DNA of 64,000 nt from Planctomycetota bacterium (GTDB taxonomy: Bacteria; Planctomycetota; UBA1135), in assembly GCA_024275135.1 (NCBI GenBank), contig JAJRZS010000008.1, forward strand, positions 1-64,000. The letters are read 5' to 3'. Below the pieces are notes generated by a model that worked only from the letters and a program-made list of their open reading frames with translations, did no database searches and had not been told where the DNA came from. Positions within the stretch are counted from its first letter, which is position 1, and each line of letters begins with the position of its first letter. Position numbers and translations under genes: made by a program. This document shows positions 42,818 to 50,935 of the stretch, one piece after another.

Positions 42818-43702
42818 TCAGCTTGGGGTGCATCCGCTGTTGCCTGCGGACGCACCCGCATCGTCCTGCCACAGAACTTCGCCAGCGTAAACACTGGCAC
42901 CGCCGTCGCGCACCCAGCCCAGCAGGGTTTGGCCGGTGGTTTGAGCAGCGGCCACCGCTAGAGAAGTAGGCATGCCCATGCCAGCCAAAAGCGGGATGCC
43001 CGCCAAAGCTGCCTTTTGCACCAACTCAAACGAAATGCGGCCGCTGAGCAACAAGGCCAATGGCGTGCTGACTGGGTAGTCGTCGGCCCATAAACGCGCG
43101 CCAATCAATTTGTCGACGGCATTATGGCGGCCCACGTCTTCGGCTAAATCAACCAAATCCTTGGACTGCGGATTCCACAAGGCCGCACCATGGCAACCCG
43201 CCGTAGCGGCAAACAGGGATTGTTGTCGCCCAAGCTCGGAAAAAGCCTGTTGAAGCTGGGATAGGGAGAACCGCAGGGAGGGGAACCCAACAGCAGGAGG
43301 CATCAATTCTTGCAGCTCTTGCAATGAACGCGTCCCACAGAGCCCACAGGAAGAGGAGACCACGGTTCGACGTTGCTGCCGAGGATCAAAGGCCAAATCC
43401 TCTGCACAGGAAACATTCCAAATGTTGGCCTCGGGTCGCTGTGAATGTGGATCTTTACAGGCCTCCATGGCAAGCAAATCACTGCGGCCTGCCAAAATGC
43501 CTTCTGCCGCTAAAAAGCCCGCAACCAAATCTCGCTCCCTGCCGGGAGTACGCATCAATACCGCGTAAGCCTGCCCGCGGATGCGTACCTCCAGCGGCTC
43601 CTCCACCGCAATGTGGTCCCGAACTCGTTCGGGGGCATGCCCCTCCCCCTTCACCCGTACCCGCGTGATGAAATCCTGGTTCGAACGGGGAGAATCGGAC
43701 AT
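42818..43702 (-). CDS. fdhD: Formate dehydrogenase accessory sulfurtransferase FdhD
   Basis: FdhD transfers sulfur from IscS to the molybdenum cofactor of formate dehydrogenase. The conserved CxxC site is SSSCGLCGTRSL at about residue 118. EEPLEVRIRGQ, VLMRTPGRERDLVAGFLAAEG, AEDVGRHNAVDKLIG, LLLSGRISFELVQKA and AGIPLLAGMGMPTSLAVAAA are all typical. The product has 294 residues. No formate dehydrogenase gene is in the window. A TAGCCT box stands five bases before the ATG. Confidence 0.95.
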   Translation of the reverse strand: MSDSPRSNQDFITRVRVKGEGHAPERVRDHIAVEEPLEVRIRGQAYAVLMRTPGRERDLVAGFLAAEGILAGRSDLLAMEACKDPHSQRPEANIWNVSCAEDLAFDPRQQRRTVVSSSCGLCGTRSLQELQELMPPAVGFPSLRFSLSQLQQAFSELGRQQSLFAATAGCHGAALWNPQSKDLVDLAEDVGRHNAVDKLIGARLWADDYPVSTPLALLLSGRISFELVQKAALAGIPLLAGMGMPTSLAVAAAQTTGQTLLGWVRDGGASVYAGEVLWQDDAGASAGNSGCTPS

Positions 43703-43707
43703 ACCTC

Positions 43708-43713
43708 AGGCTA
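43708..43713 (-). promoter_or_regulatory. Leaderless -10 box for fdhD
   Basis: On the minus strand TAGCCT is followed by five bases (GAGGT) and the fdhD ATG. The GAGGT could alternatively act as a ribosome binding site for a longer transcript, though it is too close to the start. Confidence 0.35.
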
Positions 43714-43722
43714 ACAAAGGGA

Positions 43723-43753
43723 ACGGTCCGGAGGCAGGGAGCCACCGGACCGT
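43723..43753 (-). terminator. Hairpin terminator after the ArsC/Spx-like gene
   Basis: ACGGTCCGG (43723-43731) and CCGGACCGT (43745-43753) form a perfect nine-base stem with a 13-base loop, about 22 bases past the stop of the ArsC-like gene. The following minus-strand bases are T-rich but not a clean T run. Confidence 0.65.
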
Positions 43754-43775
43754 AGGCACGGACTATGCGACCGCT

Positions 43776-44120
43776 TTAACGCAGGAATGTGGCGTAATCG
43801 GCCTCGTCGAAGCCGAGAATAGCCTTCTCCCCGCGAGCGAGCAGGGGACGCCGAATCATGTCGGGGTTGGCCCGCAACAAATCAACGACCTCTTTCTTGG
43901 TTTTGAAAGTGGCGTTTTCAATGCCATGCTCCTTGTAGCCTTTGGCTTTTTTGTTGAAGGCACCCTTCGGATCCAAGGCATCCACTGCCTTTTCCAGCAG
44001 TTTCTTGGCAGGAGGGCTCTTCATGATGTCGAGAACCTCGAAAGCAACATCTTTCTTTTCGAGATACTTGACTGCCTTTTCACAGGTCCTGCACTTGGAC
44101 TTGATGTAGAGCTTGACCAC
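43776..44120 (-). CDS. ArsC/Spx-like thioredoxin-fold protein
   Basis: A GTG start at 44120 gives VKLYIKSKCRTCEKAVKYL. This is the ArsC/YffB/Spx fold start with an N-terminal CxxC (CRTC), as in Spx rather than the CX5R arsenate reductase. DPKGAFNKKAKGYKEHG and PDMIRRPLLARGEKAILGFDE are typical of the family (the RRP-x-L motif). The product has 114 residues. An upstream GTG at 44189 would add 23 residues. It may be a redox regulator or a reductase; arsenate reduction is not implied. Confidence 0.78.
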   Translation of the reverse strand: MVKLYIKSKCRTCEKAVKYLEKKDVAFEVLDIMKSPPAKKLLEKAVDALDPKGAFNKKAKGYKEHGIENATFKTKKEVVDLLRANPDMIRRPLLARGEKAILGFDEADYATFLR

Positions 44121-44278
44121 GCTAATTTCTGTATCGAGTTGAGATTCTTCCGTAGGGAAGGGATCACTGAGATGAGGGTCTGGCCGCACACGCTAAACAT
44201 GAGCTGGGGCCCCCTCGCGGCCGAGTATTCTAGCGAAAATTGCCTGCGAAGGCAAGCGCATCTAGCAGTGCCCATCGG

Positions 44279-44305
44279 AAGAAAAAACACCCCAAAGGGT
44301 AGTTT
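44279..44305 (-). terminator. Probable terminator after the REC-like gene
   Basis: On the minus strand A5-CTACCC, a short loop and GGGTG-T6 form an imperfect hairpin directly at the stop codon of the REC-like gene. The A and T runs extend the stem. Bases 44121-44278 hold no other recognised gene. Confidence 0.5.
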
Positions 44306-44710
44306 TTAGGAATCGGAAGCCTCTTTGGACTCGAATTCCTGCAATTTACGCACCAAATTCAGGGCAAAGGTGGAGCGTGGTGTCACTGCAATGCCCAAGG
44401 CTGTCGCCTCGGCAATTCGCTCCTCCTCCTCGTGAGAGCAAAAACACTGGAAGGTCCATTCCGCAGTTTCTGGAGCCGCACGCAAGGCGCGTAGCAAGGC
44501 CGGAGCGTCAAAATTTTGGTCTTCCAGGTCCAGAACCACCCCCAAACAGTCCACCTGCAACACTCTTTCCAGCAAATCCTCGCCTGGCTCTAGAGGCACT
44601 GGTTCTCGACCCACTGCCTGCAAAGTGGTGCAAATCCGGTCACAGAAGAAATCTTCCGTGACCAGAACGACGACAGCTTCTCGTCGGCTGGGTGCAGGCT
44701 CTTCGTCCAT
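44306..44710 (-). CDS. Receiver-like domain protein, degenerate
   Basis: The 134-residue protein has the alternating strand-helix pattern of a response-regulator receiver: AVVVLVTEDFFCDRI, VDCLGVVLDLEDQNF with a possible acceptor Asp, EWTFQCFCSHEEE and GIAVTPRSTFALNLVRKLQ. The conserved Lys of active receivers is missing near the end (TPRS). There is no output domain. It follows the hybrid kinase gene on the same strand by about 70 bases and may be a partner of that kinase. A TTG at 44770 would extend the N-terminus by 20 residues. Confidence 0.6.
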   Translation of the reverse strand: MDEEPAPSRREAVVVLVTEDFFCDRICTTLQAVGREPVPLEPGEDLLERVLQVDCLGVVLDLEDQNFDAPALLRALRAAPETAEWTFQCFCSHEEEERIAEATALGIAVTPRSTFALNLVRKLQEFESKEASDS

Positions 44711-44782
44711 AGGGCGTCTTACATCTCCAATCGGCAACCAATCCCTATTCCTCAACACCGGAACCGGCAAAATCCGGAAAGC

Positions 44783-47700
44783 CTAATGGTTGATAGCCTG
44801 CCGAATATGTTCCCGCAACTGTTCCAAAACATAAGGCTTTTGCAAAAAACTCAAGTGCGGCTCAGGACCGATTTGCTGGGCAATATCCTGAGCCGAGTAA
44901 CCGCTAGAAAGCACCATAGGGATTTCGGCATGTTGCTCCCGCATTCTCCGAAAGACCTCCTCGCCGCTTAATCCGGGCATGGTCAAATCCAGCAAAACCA
45001 GCACCAAGTTTTCCCCCTGCTCACGAAAAATATCCAATGCTTGTTGTCCATCGGCTGCACAAAGAACGTCGAAGCCCAGCCTTTTCAGCATCTCTTGGCA
45101 GAGGTTAAGGACCACCGAATCATCATCAACAAGCAGAACCTTGCCTTCACCGCGCCACTGGGCATCGCCAGATAGGCGAGGGGACTGAGGTGTTTCGGCC
45201 GCTTCCTGCAGAGGTTCTTCCATGATGGGGAAGAACACTTGAAAACACGACCCCTTTCCCAAAGTGCTCTCGACGTGAATGCCGCCTTGGTGCGCGCGCA
45301 CAATCCCCATCACCGAGGCCAAACCTAAGCCTCTTCCAGCAAATTTCGTTGAGAAGAATGGGTCGAATAATTTATCCATGGTGAAGGGAGTCATTCCGAC
45401 GCCAGAATCTTGCACCTCGAGACACAAATACTGGCCTTCGATTGGGACCTCGAGCCCACGACCGTGCAAATCCGGACTACGCCTTTGCAGCCTGGTTCGT
45501 ACGGTAACTTGCCCCTCTCCTTCGACCAGGGATTCCGATGCATTCAGAATCAAATTCATGAGCACTTGGCGAACCTGGGTGGGATCCCCATTCATCTTCG
45601 GCAAATTTTCTTGGCATTCAAGCTGCAAGCTGGCCCCTTTGGCCAAGGTCACTTGAAGCAACTGCCTCATTTCTCTCACCAACTCATTCAATTGGAAAGA
45701 AACTCGTTGCATGGAATGGCGACCGGAAAAGGCAAGCATCTGTTGGCATAACTCCGTAGCTCGTTGGGATGCAGCAATCACTTCCTGCACCAGGTTTTGC
45801 TGACGAGAGTTTGGCGGCACCATTTCGGCCAATAAATCGGCATTCCCCAAAATAGCTAACAAAAAATTATTGAAATCATGGGCGACGCCCCCTGCCATTA
45901 AACCCAAGCTTTCAATTTTCTGCGCCTGCAGCATTTTTCTCTCAAAGGCTTCTTGTTTCCCTTTTGCTTTCCGCGCATCATCTTGCTCCAAAAGGCGAAC
46001 CACCTGTTGAGCCAAGTCCAACACAAAATCCACCTCGTCTTCTTGCCAATCCCGCTCTTGCTCGGTCTCAGATACAGAAATCATGCCGACCACACGGCCA
46101 AACCTCCTAAGTGCCACGGAGATGCTTGAGCGAATACGACGCTCTCTAAAATAAGCCCGAGGAAACTCATCAAACCTTGAATCCAATTGGGGATTTCGGC
46201 TCACCAAAGCCCGATTAGTTTTAAGATGGTCAAAGAACAATGGCATTTGGGACCACTTCAAGATTTTTCCATGAAAATGTTTCTTCGATTTTGACACATA
46301 TAGGTCCGTGCACTCCAAAAAAGAATTATTCCCCTTGGAAAGGGAAACGGAGCAGCGACCAACGTTCAAAACCTTCGCCGCATGTTCCGTAATTTTCTGA
46401 AATGCCCGATGCAAACTCATCGACGCCAATTCCGGATCGGATGCCAAAGCCAAAATGCATTGATGTTGTTTTTCCAGCCGCGCTTGTCGCGCTTCCTTGG
46501 CCTGATTGGCAACCATCTCATCATGAATATCGGACAGCACACCTGAGGCACGAATTGGACGACCTGAATCATCCATCAGTACACGCCCTCGCGACAAAAA
46601 CCAGCGGTATTCCCCATTCTTAGTTTGCAAACGATAACGAATGTTGAAGCGCAACCCTAAACGGAGAACTCTCTCTGCTTCCTTCCGAGTTTTTTCCCGA
46701 TCATCCGGGTGCATAATTTTGCAAAGCACCTCTCTGGAAGCGTGGAGCTCGTCGTCGGCATAGCCCAAAAGGTTCTTTAATCGCGTCGACCACCACGAAC
46801 GTCCAGTTAGGATGTCCCAATCCCAAACTCCATCCCGCGATCCTTCCACTGCGGCGGCAAATCTTTGCTCCGAAAGCCGGAGTTGTTTCACCATTTCATG
46901 GTGGTCATGGATATTCCGCATCGAACCCGCCATCCGCAGTGGACGGTCTTCGGCATCCCATATGGCCTGTCCACGAATTCGAAACCATAAATAGCGTCCA
47001 TCCTTATGCAATAACCTGGCTGCCAAATCGTAGGGCTCTTTGAATTTCAAATGCCGCTTGATTGCTTGCCGCACCCTTGGCAAATCTTTAGGATGAAAAT
47101 GCTTGACCCTATTTTCCTTTGTTGCCTCTATTTCAGTAGAAGCAAAGCCCAACAATTCCTTACATCGATCCGACCAAAAAGTTGTTTTTTTTACAAAATC
47201 AATATCCCAAATGCCATCATTGGACCCCAAAATTGCAAGGGCGAAGCGCTCCTTACTTTCTCTTAGTTCACGCTCCACTCGCTTCCTATCGGTAACATCG
47301 TGAACGATGGAATACAAGCGCAAACCCTCTGCGGTATCCACAGGACCAGTAAAAACTTCGACATCACGAATGTCTCCATTTTTTAGCCGATGGCGGAACT
47401 CAAAATAAAGACGGCTCTTTTCGACCGCACCAACCATTTTTTGTTGAATCTCCTCGAAAGGAAGCTCGTTGATTTTTGAAATATGCATGCCCTCTAATTC
47501 ATCACGGCTGTAACCGTAAAACCAACATGCCGCTTCATTCACATGCTCCAATATGCCGGTCTCTGGGTTTAAAATAAATTTCACCGCCATATTGGTTTCA
47601 AAAATTTGACGATAACGCTTTTCACTGCGCTGCAACGCTTCCATCGCAAGCCGTGTTTCAGTCTCATCAAAAGACATTCCAAAAACGCTAAAAACACAAC

Positions 47701-48028
47701 CGTCTTCATCCACCAGGGGAAACAAATAAGATTTGGTCTGCACAACCTCATCCCCTCTTTTCAAATTGCAAGGAAACTCCAAGGACTCGCCAGTCAAAAC
47801 CTTGGCAAAGGCCGCTTCCACTTCTTTAAGGCAATGAGAATCAATGAATTGGGAAAACGGCTTGCCTTCGACCTCCGCTGGGGAATTCAAGCCCAACATC
47901 CGGCAGCCCGCTTCATTAACAGAGCGAAAGGTGCCGTCTAAATACAACTCATGAACGCAGAAGGGGGCATTTCCAACCAAAAGGCGATAGCGCCTTAAAT
48001 CTTCTTGCGTCTGGTGAGCCGGATTCAA
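44783..48028 (-). CDS. Hybrid sensor histidine kinase, four PAS and one GAF domain
   Basis: The product has 1081 residues and no clear membrane segment, so it is probably cytoplasmic. Domain order is PAS at about 8-125, 135-252, 258-378 and 385-505. A GAF domain follows at about 515-680 (FQKITEHAAKVLNVGRCSVS), then a HisKA-type dimerisation domain with His717 in AGGVAHDFNNFLLAILG. The ATPase domain has DPTQVRQVLMNLILNASES, DSGVGMTPFTMDKLFDPFF and GRGLGLASVMGIV. The C-terminal receiver has VLLVDDDSVVLNL, VLLDLTMPGLSG and FLQKPY. A TTG start overlaps the mqnD-like stop. The ligand is unknown; GAF or PAS domains could sense redox, gas or small molecules. Confidence 0.92.
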   Translation of the reverse strand: MNPAHQTQEDLRRYRLLVGNAPFCVHELYLDGTFRSVNEAGCRMLGLNSPAEVEGKPFSQFIDSHCLKEVEAAFAKVLTGESLEFPCNLKRGDEVVQTKSYLFPLVDEDGCVFSVFGMSFDETETRLAMEALQRSEKRYRQIFETNMAVKFILNPETGILEHVNEAACWFYGYSRDELEGMHISKINELPFEEIQQKMVGAVEKSRLYFEFRHRLKNGDIRDVEVFTGPVDTAEGLRLYSIVHDVTDRKRVERELRESKERFALAILGSNDGIWDIDFVKKTTFWSDRCKELLGFASTEIEATKENRVKHFHPKDLPRVRQAIKRHLKFKEPYDLAARLLHKDGRYLWFRIRGQAIWDAEDRPLRMAGSMRNIHDHHEMVKQLRLSEQRFAAAVEGSRDGVWDWDILTGRSWWSTRLKNLLGYADDELHASREVLCKIMHPDDREKTRKEAERVLRLGLRFNIRYRLQTKNGEYRWFLSRGRVLMDDSGRPIRASGVLSDIHDEMVANQAKEARQARLEKQHQCILALASDPELASMSLHRAFQKITEHAAKVLNVGRCSVSLSKGNNSFLECTDLYVSKSKKHFHGKILKWSQMPLFFDHLKTNRALVSRNPQLDSRFDEFPRAYFRERRIRSSISVALRRFGRVVGMISVSETEQERDWQEDEVDFVLDLAQQVVRLLEQDDARKAKGKQEAFERKMLQAQKIESLGLMAGGVAHDFNNFLLAILGNADLLAEMVPPNSRQQNLVQEVIAASQRATELCQQMLAFSGRHSMQRVSFQLNELVREMRQLLQVTLAKGASLQLECQENLPKMNGDPTQVRQVLMNLILNASESLVEGEGQVTVRTRLQRRSPDLHGRGLEVPIEGQYLCLEVQDSGVGMTPFTMDKLFDPFFSTKFAGRGLGLASVMGIVRAHQGGIHVESTLGKGSCFQVFFPIMEEPLQEAAETPQSPRLSGDAQWRGEGKVLLVDDDSVVLNLCQEMLKRLGFDVLCAADGQQALDIFREQGENLVLVLLDLTMPGLSGEEVFRRMREQHAEIPMVLSSGYSAQDIAQQIGPEPHLSFLQKPYVLEQLREHIRQAINH

Positions 48029-48879
48029 CGCACGAAATCTAAAGATGGCATCTGTGGAATCATTCCCAAGCGGAAAGCTCGCTCCAGGAACAGGTGTACA
48101 GCCTCACGGCCGTCATCCCCATAATCCAAGGTTCTTTGGTTGACATACATGGCAATGAATTCATCAGCCTGAGCCAAATCCAAATCACGTCCAAACTGCA
48201 GAGCATAAGCCACCGACTCTTCACGGTGATCCAACCCATATTGGATTGATTCCTGCAGCAAGCCGGATACTTGGTGAATCAGTTCCTCCAAATCACGCCG
48301 CACGGTATTGCCACCTAAAGGCAATGGCAAACCACCGGTCTCCTCGGCCCACCATACGCCCAAATCCTGCAACAACACCAAGCCTTCTTCCTCGAAAGTA
48401 AGTTGGCCTTCATGAATGAGTAGACCAGCATCGTATGCACCTTCAGCGACAGCTTTGGGGATGGCATCGAAATCCACCAAGCCAAAATCGTAGGGACCAA
48501 TCAACATTTGCGCGGCAAGGTGGGCGCTGGTCCATTCCCCAGGAATAGCAATGCGCTTGCCTTTGCCCTTTTCCAATGCGGATAACGACATTTCCTGGCG
48601 CGCCACAATCCTCGGACCATAGCCTTCGCCCATGGATGCGCCATGATTAAGCAATGCGTATTTGTGGGCGACATAAGCATAACCATGAATGGACACTGCC
48701 GTAATTTCATAATCACCGTTCATCGCGCGGCGATTCAATGATTCGATGTCTTCCAGCTTATGTTCAAATTGCAAACCGCCAGTATCGAGGCGATTGGCGG
48801 CCAGCGCGAAATGCATGAAAGCATCATCGGGATCGGGGCTATGACCGAGCTTGAGGGTGCGGTTGGCGGTAGTTCCCAT
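48025..48879 (-). CDS. mqnD: MqnD-like menaquinone biosynthesis protein (MqnA/MqnD family)
   Basis: The N-terminal motif LKLGHSPDPDDAFMHFALA and later EITAVSIHGYAYVAHKYALL, KRIAIPGEWTSAHLAAQML and AGLLIHEGQLTFEEEGL match the MqnA/MqnD substrate-binding-protein fold. MqnD converts cyclic futalosine to dihydroxynaphthoate in the futalosine menaquinone pathway. The product has 284 residues from ATG 48879. Other mqn genes are not in the window, so the pathway assignment rests on this family match; a different family member is possible. A TAGAAT box lies ten bases before the ATG (48890-48895). Confidence 0.75.
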   Translation of the reverse strand: MGTTANRTLKLGHSPDPDDAFMHFALAANRLDTGGLQFEHKLEDIESLNRRAMNGDYEITAVSIHGYAYVAHKYALLNHGASMGEGYGPRIVARQEMSLSALEKGKGKRIAIPGEWTSAHLAAQMLIGPYDFGLVDFDAIPKAVAEGAYDAGLLIHEGQLTFEEEGLVLLQDLGVWWAEETGGLPLPLGGNTVRRDLEELIHQVSGLLQESIQYGLDHREESVAYALQFGRDLDLAQADEFIAMYVNQRTLDYGDDGREAVHLFLERAFRLGMIPQMPSLDFVR

Positions 48880-48926
48880 GTTTAAGAGGATTCTAACATC
48901 CCCCACTCCGCCAAGATTCGCCAGAA

Positions 48927-49862
48927 TCAGTTCTTCAGCAAAAAAGCGTTCAAATCAGCGCAAAGCTGGCTCAGCCCATAATCGGCGTCGCACAAACAGC
49001 GATGGAACATATATTCCACATGCCGTGGGGTAAGGGCATTTATCTCCCGCATGGGTGGGTAGGCCAGATAGAGCGACATACTCATTTCCCGCTCTTCCAA
49101 GGAGTGGGCATTGAGGCAAGTGCCAGCAAGCGACCAAGGTACTTGGTCAAAGGGCAAAGCTCCCACCATCAGCTCATACAAAATGATGGCAAAGGATTGC
49201 GCATCGCCTTTTTCGTCCCAGCGCAAAAATGGATTATACCACGGGGTGGTAACGATGCGATCCTCGCGGCAAGATTCTGGCACCGGATCCAGCAGAAACA
49301 CTTCCTCTTCATCGGTGATGATAATGTTTTCCGGTTTGATATCACCATGGCAATTCCAGCCATGCGCGCATTGAAATTCCAAAATTTGAGCTGCTTGCAG
49401 CAACCAACCCAACTTGACGCCTTCCATCGAGCGAATGCGCTCACGCAGGGTGCTGCCATCAATAAAATCCATGACCAAAACCGGCCGCTCATTCTGGGTA
49501 AAAACCTCATGCAATTGAGGCACTCCATGGCCGTTGGCAGCACGCAATAGGTCTGCTTCTTTCAACAACAGTTCATCGACTTCGGTAGCGTCGAGGATTT
49601 CTGCACGCGCCCCCTCAATCGGGTCCAAAAACATCGCCTCGGCCGGGGTTTCATCAGGGCTGACGGCGCGTGGATCACGCGTAACCGTGACCTCGCCAAA
49701 TCGAGGCAAATATTTCCCACCACCGCTATCATCCCCAACTTTGAGGGCAAAGCGCCGGCCTTTGGAGTCGGTAGCCAAAAAAACCTGAGCAAAAGCCCCT
49801 CTTCCGAGGAAGCTTTCGACCTGGTACCGGCCAATTTTTTGTCCTGTTTGGATTTGCAGCAT
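48927..49862 (-). CDS. Serine/threonine protein kinase-like protein
   Basis: The kinase fold is recognisable in 311 residues: glycine loop IGRYQVESFLGRGAFAQVFLA, strand-3 lysine in RRFALKVGDD, catalytic loop CHGDIKPENIIITDE (HGD for HRD), and metal-binding Asp in LLDPVPES (the DFG position reads DPV). All catalytic residues are present, so it may be active. A roughly 50-residue insertion lies between strand 3 and helix C. There is no transmembrane or sensor domain. It lies 47 bases upstream of the mqnD-like gene on the same strand. Confidence 0.82.
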   Translation of the reverse strand: MLQIQTGQKIGRYQVESFLGRGAFAQVFLATDSKGRRFALKVGDDSGGGKYLPRFGEVTVTRDPRAVSPDETPAEAMFLDPIEGARAEILDATEVDELLLKEADLLRAANGHGVPQLHEVFTQNERPVLVMDFIDGSTLRERIRSMEGVKLGWLLQAAQILEFQCAHGWNCHGDIKPENIIITDEEEVFLLDPVPESCREDRIVTTPWYNPFLRWDEKGDAQSFAIILYELMVGALPFDQVPWSLAGTCLNAHSLEEREMSMSLYLAYPPMREINALTPRHVEYMFHRCLCDADYGLSQLCADLNAFLLKN

Positions 49863-49964
49863 GAGGGAATTGGGTTCGCTTTCCTATCGGTCGCGGTCGG
49901 CTCAATTCTGTAGAACTTGAGGAAATTACGAGGACTCAGCCCCAATCGCAGCGGCTGGGGAGGA

Positions 49965-49986
49965 AATCTCCTAAAATTGGGAGATT
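49965..49986. promoter_or_regulatory. Inverted repeat around a -10-like box upstream of map
   Basis: AATCTCC (49965-49971) and GGAGATT (49980-49986) flank TAAAAT (49972-49977). A transcript from this box would have a leader of about 20 bases before the map ATG. The repeat could be a repressor site covering the promoter. Confidence 0.35.
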
Positions 49987-50005
49987 CCATTCCAGGAATT
50001 GCACC

Positions 50006-50935
50006 ATGCCAGCCAACCAATACCCTGCCAGCAATCCCGAAGCGCTGGAGAAATTTCGTCAAGCCGGTTCGATTGCTGGCCGGGCGCGCGAACTTGCCAT
50101 TTCCTTAATCCGCCCCGGCGCCAGGTTGGCGGCGGTCATGGAGGAAGTGGAAGATTTCATCCGCAGTCAAGGCGCTGGCATGGCCTTCCCCGCGCAAACC
50201 AGTCGCAACCAAATCGCCGCCCATTATTGCCCTCCCCCTGGCGACCCCACGGTTTACGAAGAGGAAGATGTGGTCAAGGTTGATATTGGGGTAGAGGTTG
50301 ATGGTTTTGTAGCCGACAACGCCCAATCCATTTATCTCGGTGAGAAAGAGGTTTACCACAACATGGTCGCCGCTTCCGCCGCTGGCTTGCAAGCCGCCAT
50401 CGAGGTCGCAGGCCCAGGCGTGGAAGTTAAGACCCTTTCCACGGCTATTGAAAAAGCCATCGAAGCTTGTGGCTTTCGTCCGGTCTATAACCTCACCGGG
50501 CATGGAGTTGCCCGCTGGACCGTGCATTGTGCGCCACAAATCCCCGCTGCACCTGACCGTTGGTCGCGCGGTGTGCTCGAAGCCGGCATGGTCATCGCCA
50601 TTGAACCTTTTGCCACCGATGGCAAGGGCACGGTCCACGAATCGGGACGCGCCGAAATTTTCATGATGCAAAAAGAGCCTCGCAAGATGAAGGGCATCGA
50701 TCCCGAAGTGTGGCAAGTAATTGAAGGCATGCATGGCTTGCCCTTCGCCCGCCGCACTTTTGAAGGCCTCACCGCCGACAAGGTAGAAGCCACCCTTGGT
50801 CGACTAAAGCGAACGCAATGCTTGATGGATTTTCCACCCTTGGTCGACCCCGACCCCGCCGTCCGTATCGCCCAAACCGAACACACCCTCATCATTCATG
50901 ACGAGGGTGTGGAAGTGATTACCGCTTTGGCTTAG
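50006..50935 (+). CDS. map: Type II (archaeal-type) methionine aminopeptidase
   Basis: The enzyme removes the initiator methionine from new proteins. Metal ligands sit in VVKVDIGVEVDGFVADNAQS, NLTGHGVARWTVHCAP, GMVIAIEPFATDGKG and the C-terminal TEHTLIIHDEGVEVIT. The NLTGHG segment and the ~60-residue helical insertion before the end (GIDPEVWQVIEGMHGLPFA, RRTFEGLTADKVEATLGRL) mark the type II class of archaea and eukaryotes, not the usual bacterial type I. The product has 309 residues. It ends overlapping the convergent leucine dehydrogenase gene. Confidence 0.9.
   Translation: MPANQYPASNPEALEKFRQAGSIAGRARELAISLIRPGARLAAVMEEVEDFIRSQGAGMAFPAQTSRNQIAAHYCPPPGDPTVYEEEDVVKVDIGVEVDGFVADNAQSIYLGEKEVYHNMVAASAAGLQAAIEVAGPGVEVKTLSTAIEKAIEACGFRPVYNLTGHGVARWTVHCAPQIPAAPDRWSRGVLEAGMVIAIEPFATDGKGTVHESGRAEIFMMQKEPRKMKGIDPEVWQVIEGMHGLPFARRTFEGLTADKVEATLGRLKRTQCLMDFPPLVDPDPAVRIAQTEHTLIIHDEGVEVITALA

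Noticed and set aside
43672-43690. GGTTCGAAC resembling a tRNA T-arm
   Set aside because: It lies inside the fdhD start region, and no acceptor, anticodon or D-arm can be built around it.
48025-48879. Calling this gene MqnA rather than MqnD
   Set aside because: The N-terminal GHSPDPDDAFM motif fits the MqnD side of the family, although the split cannot be proven without a phylogeny.
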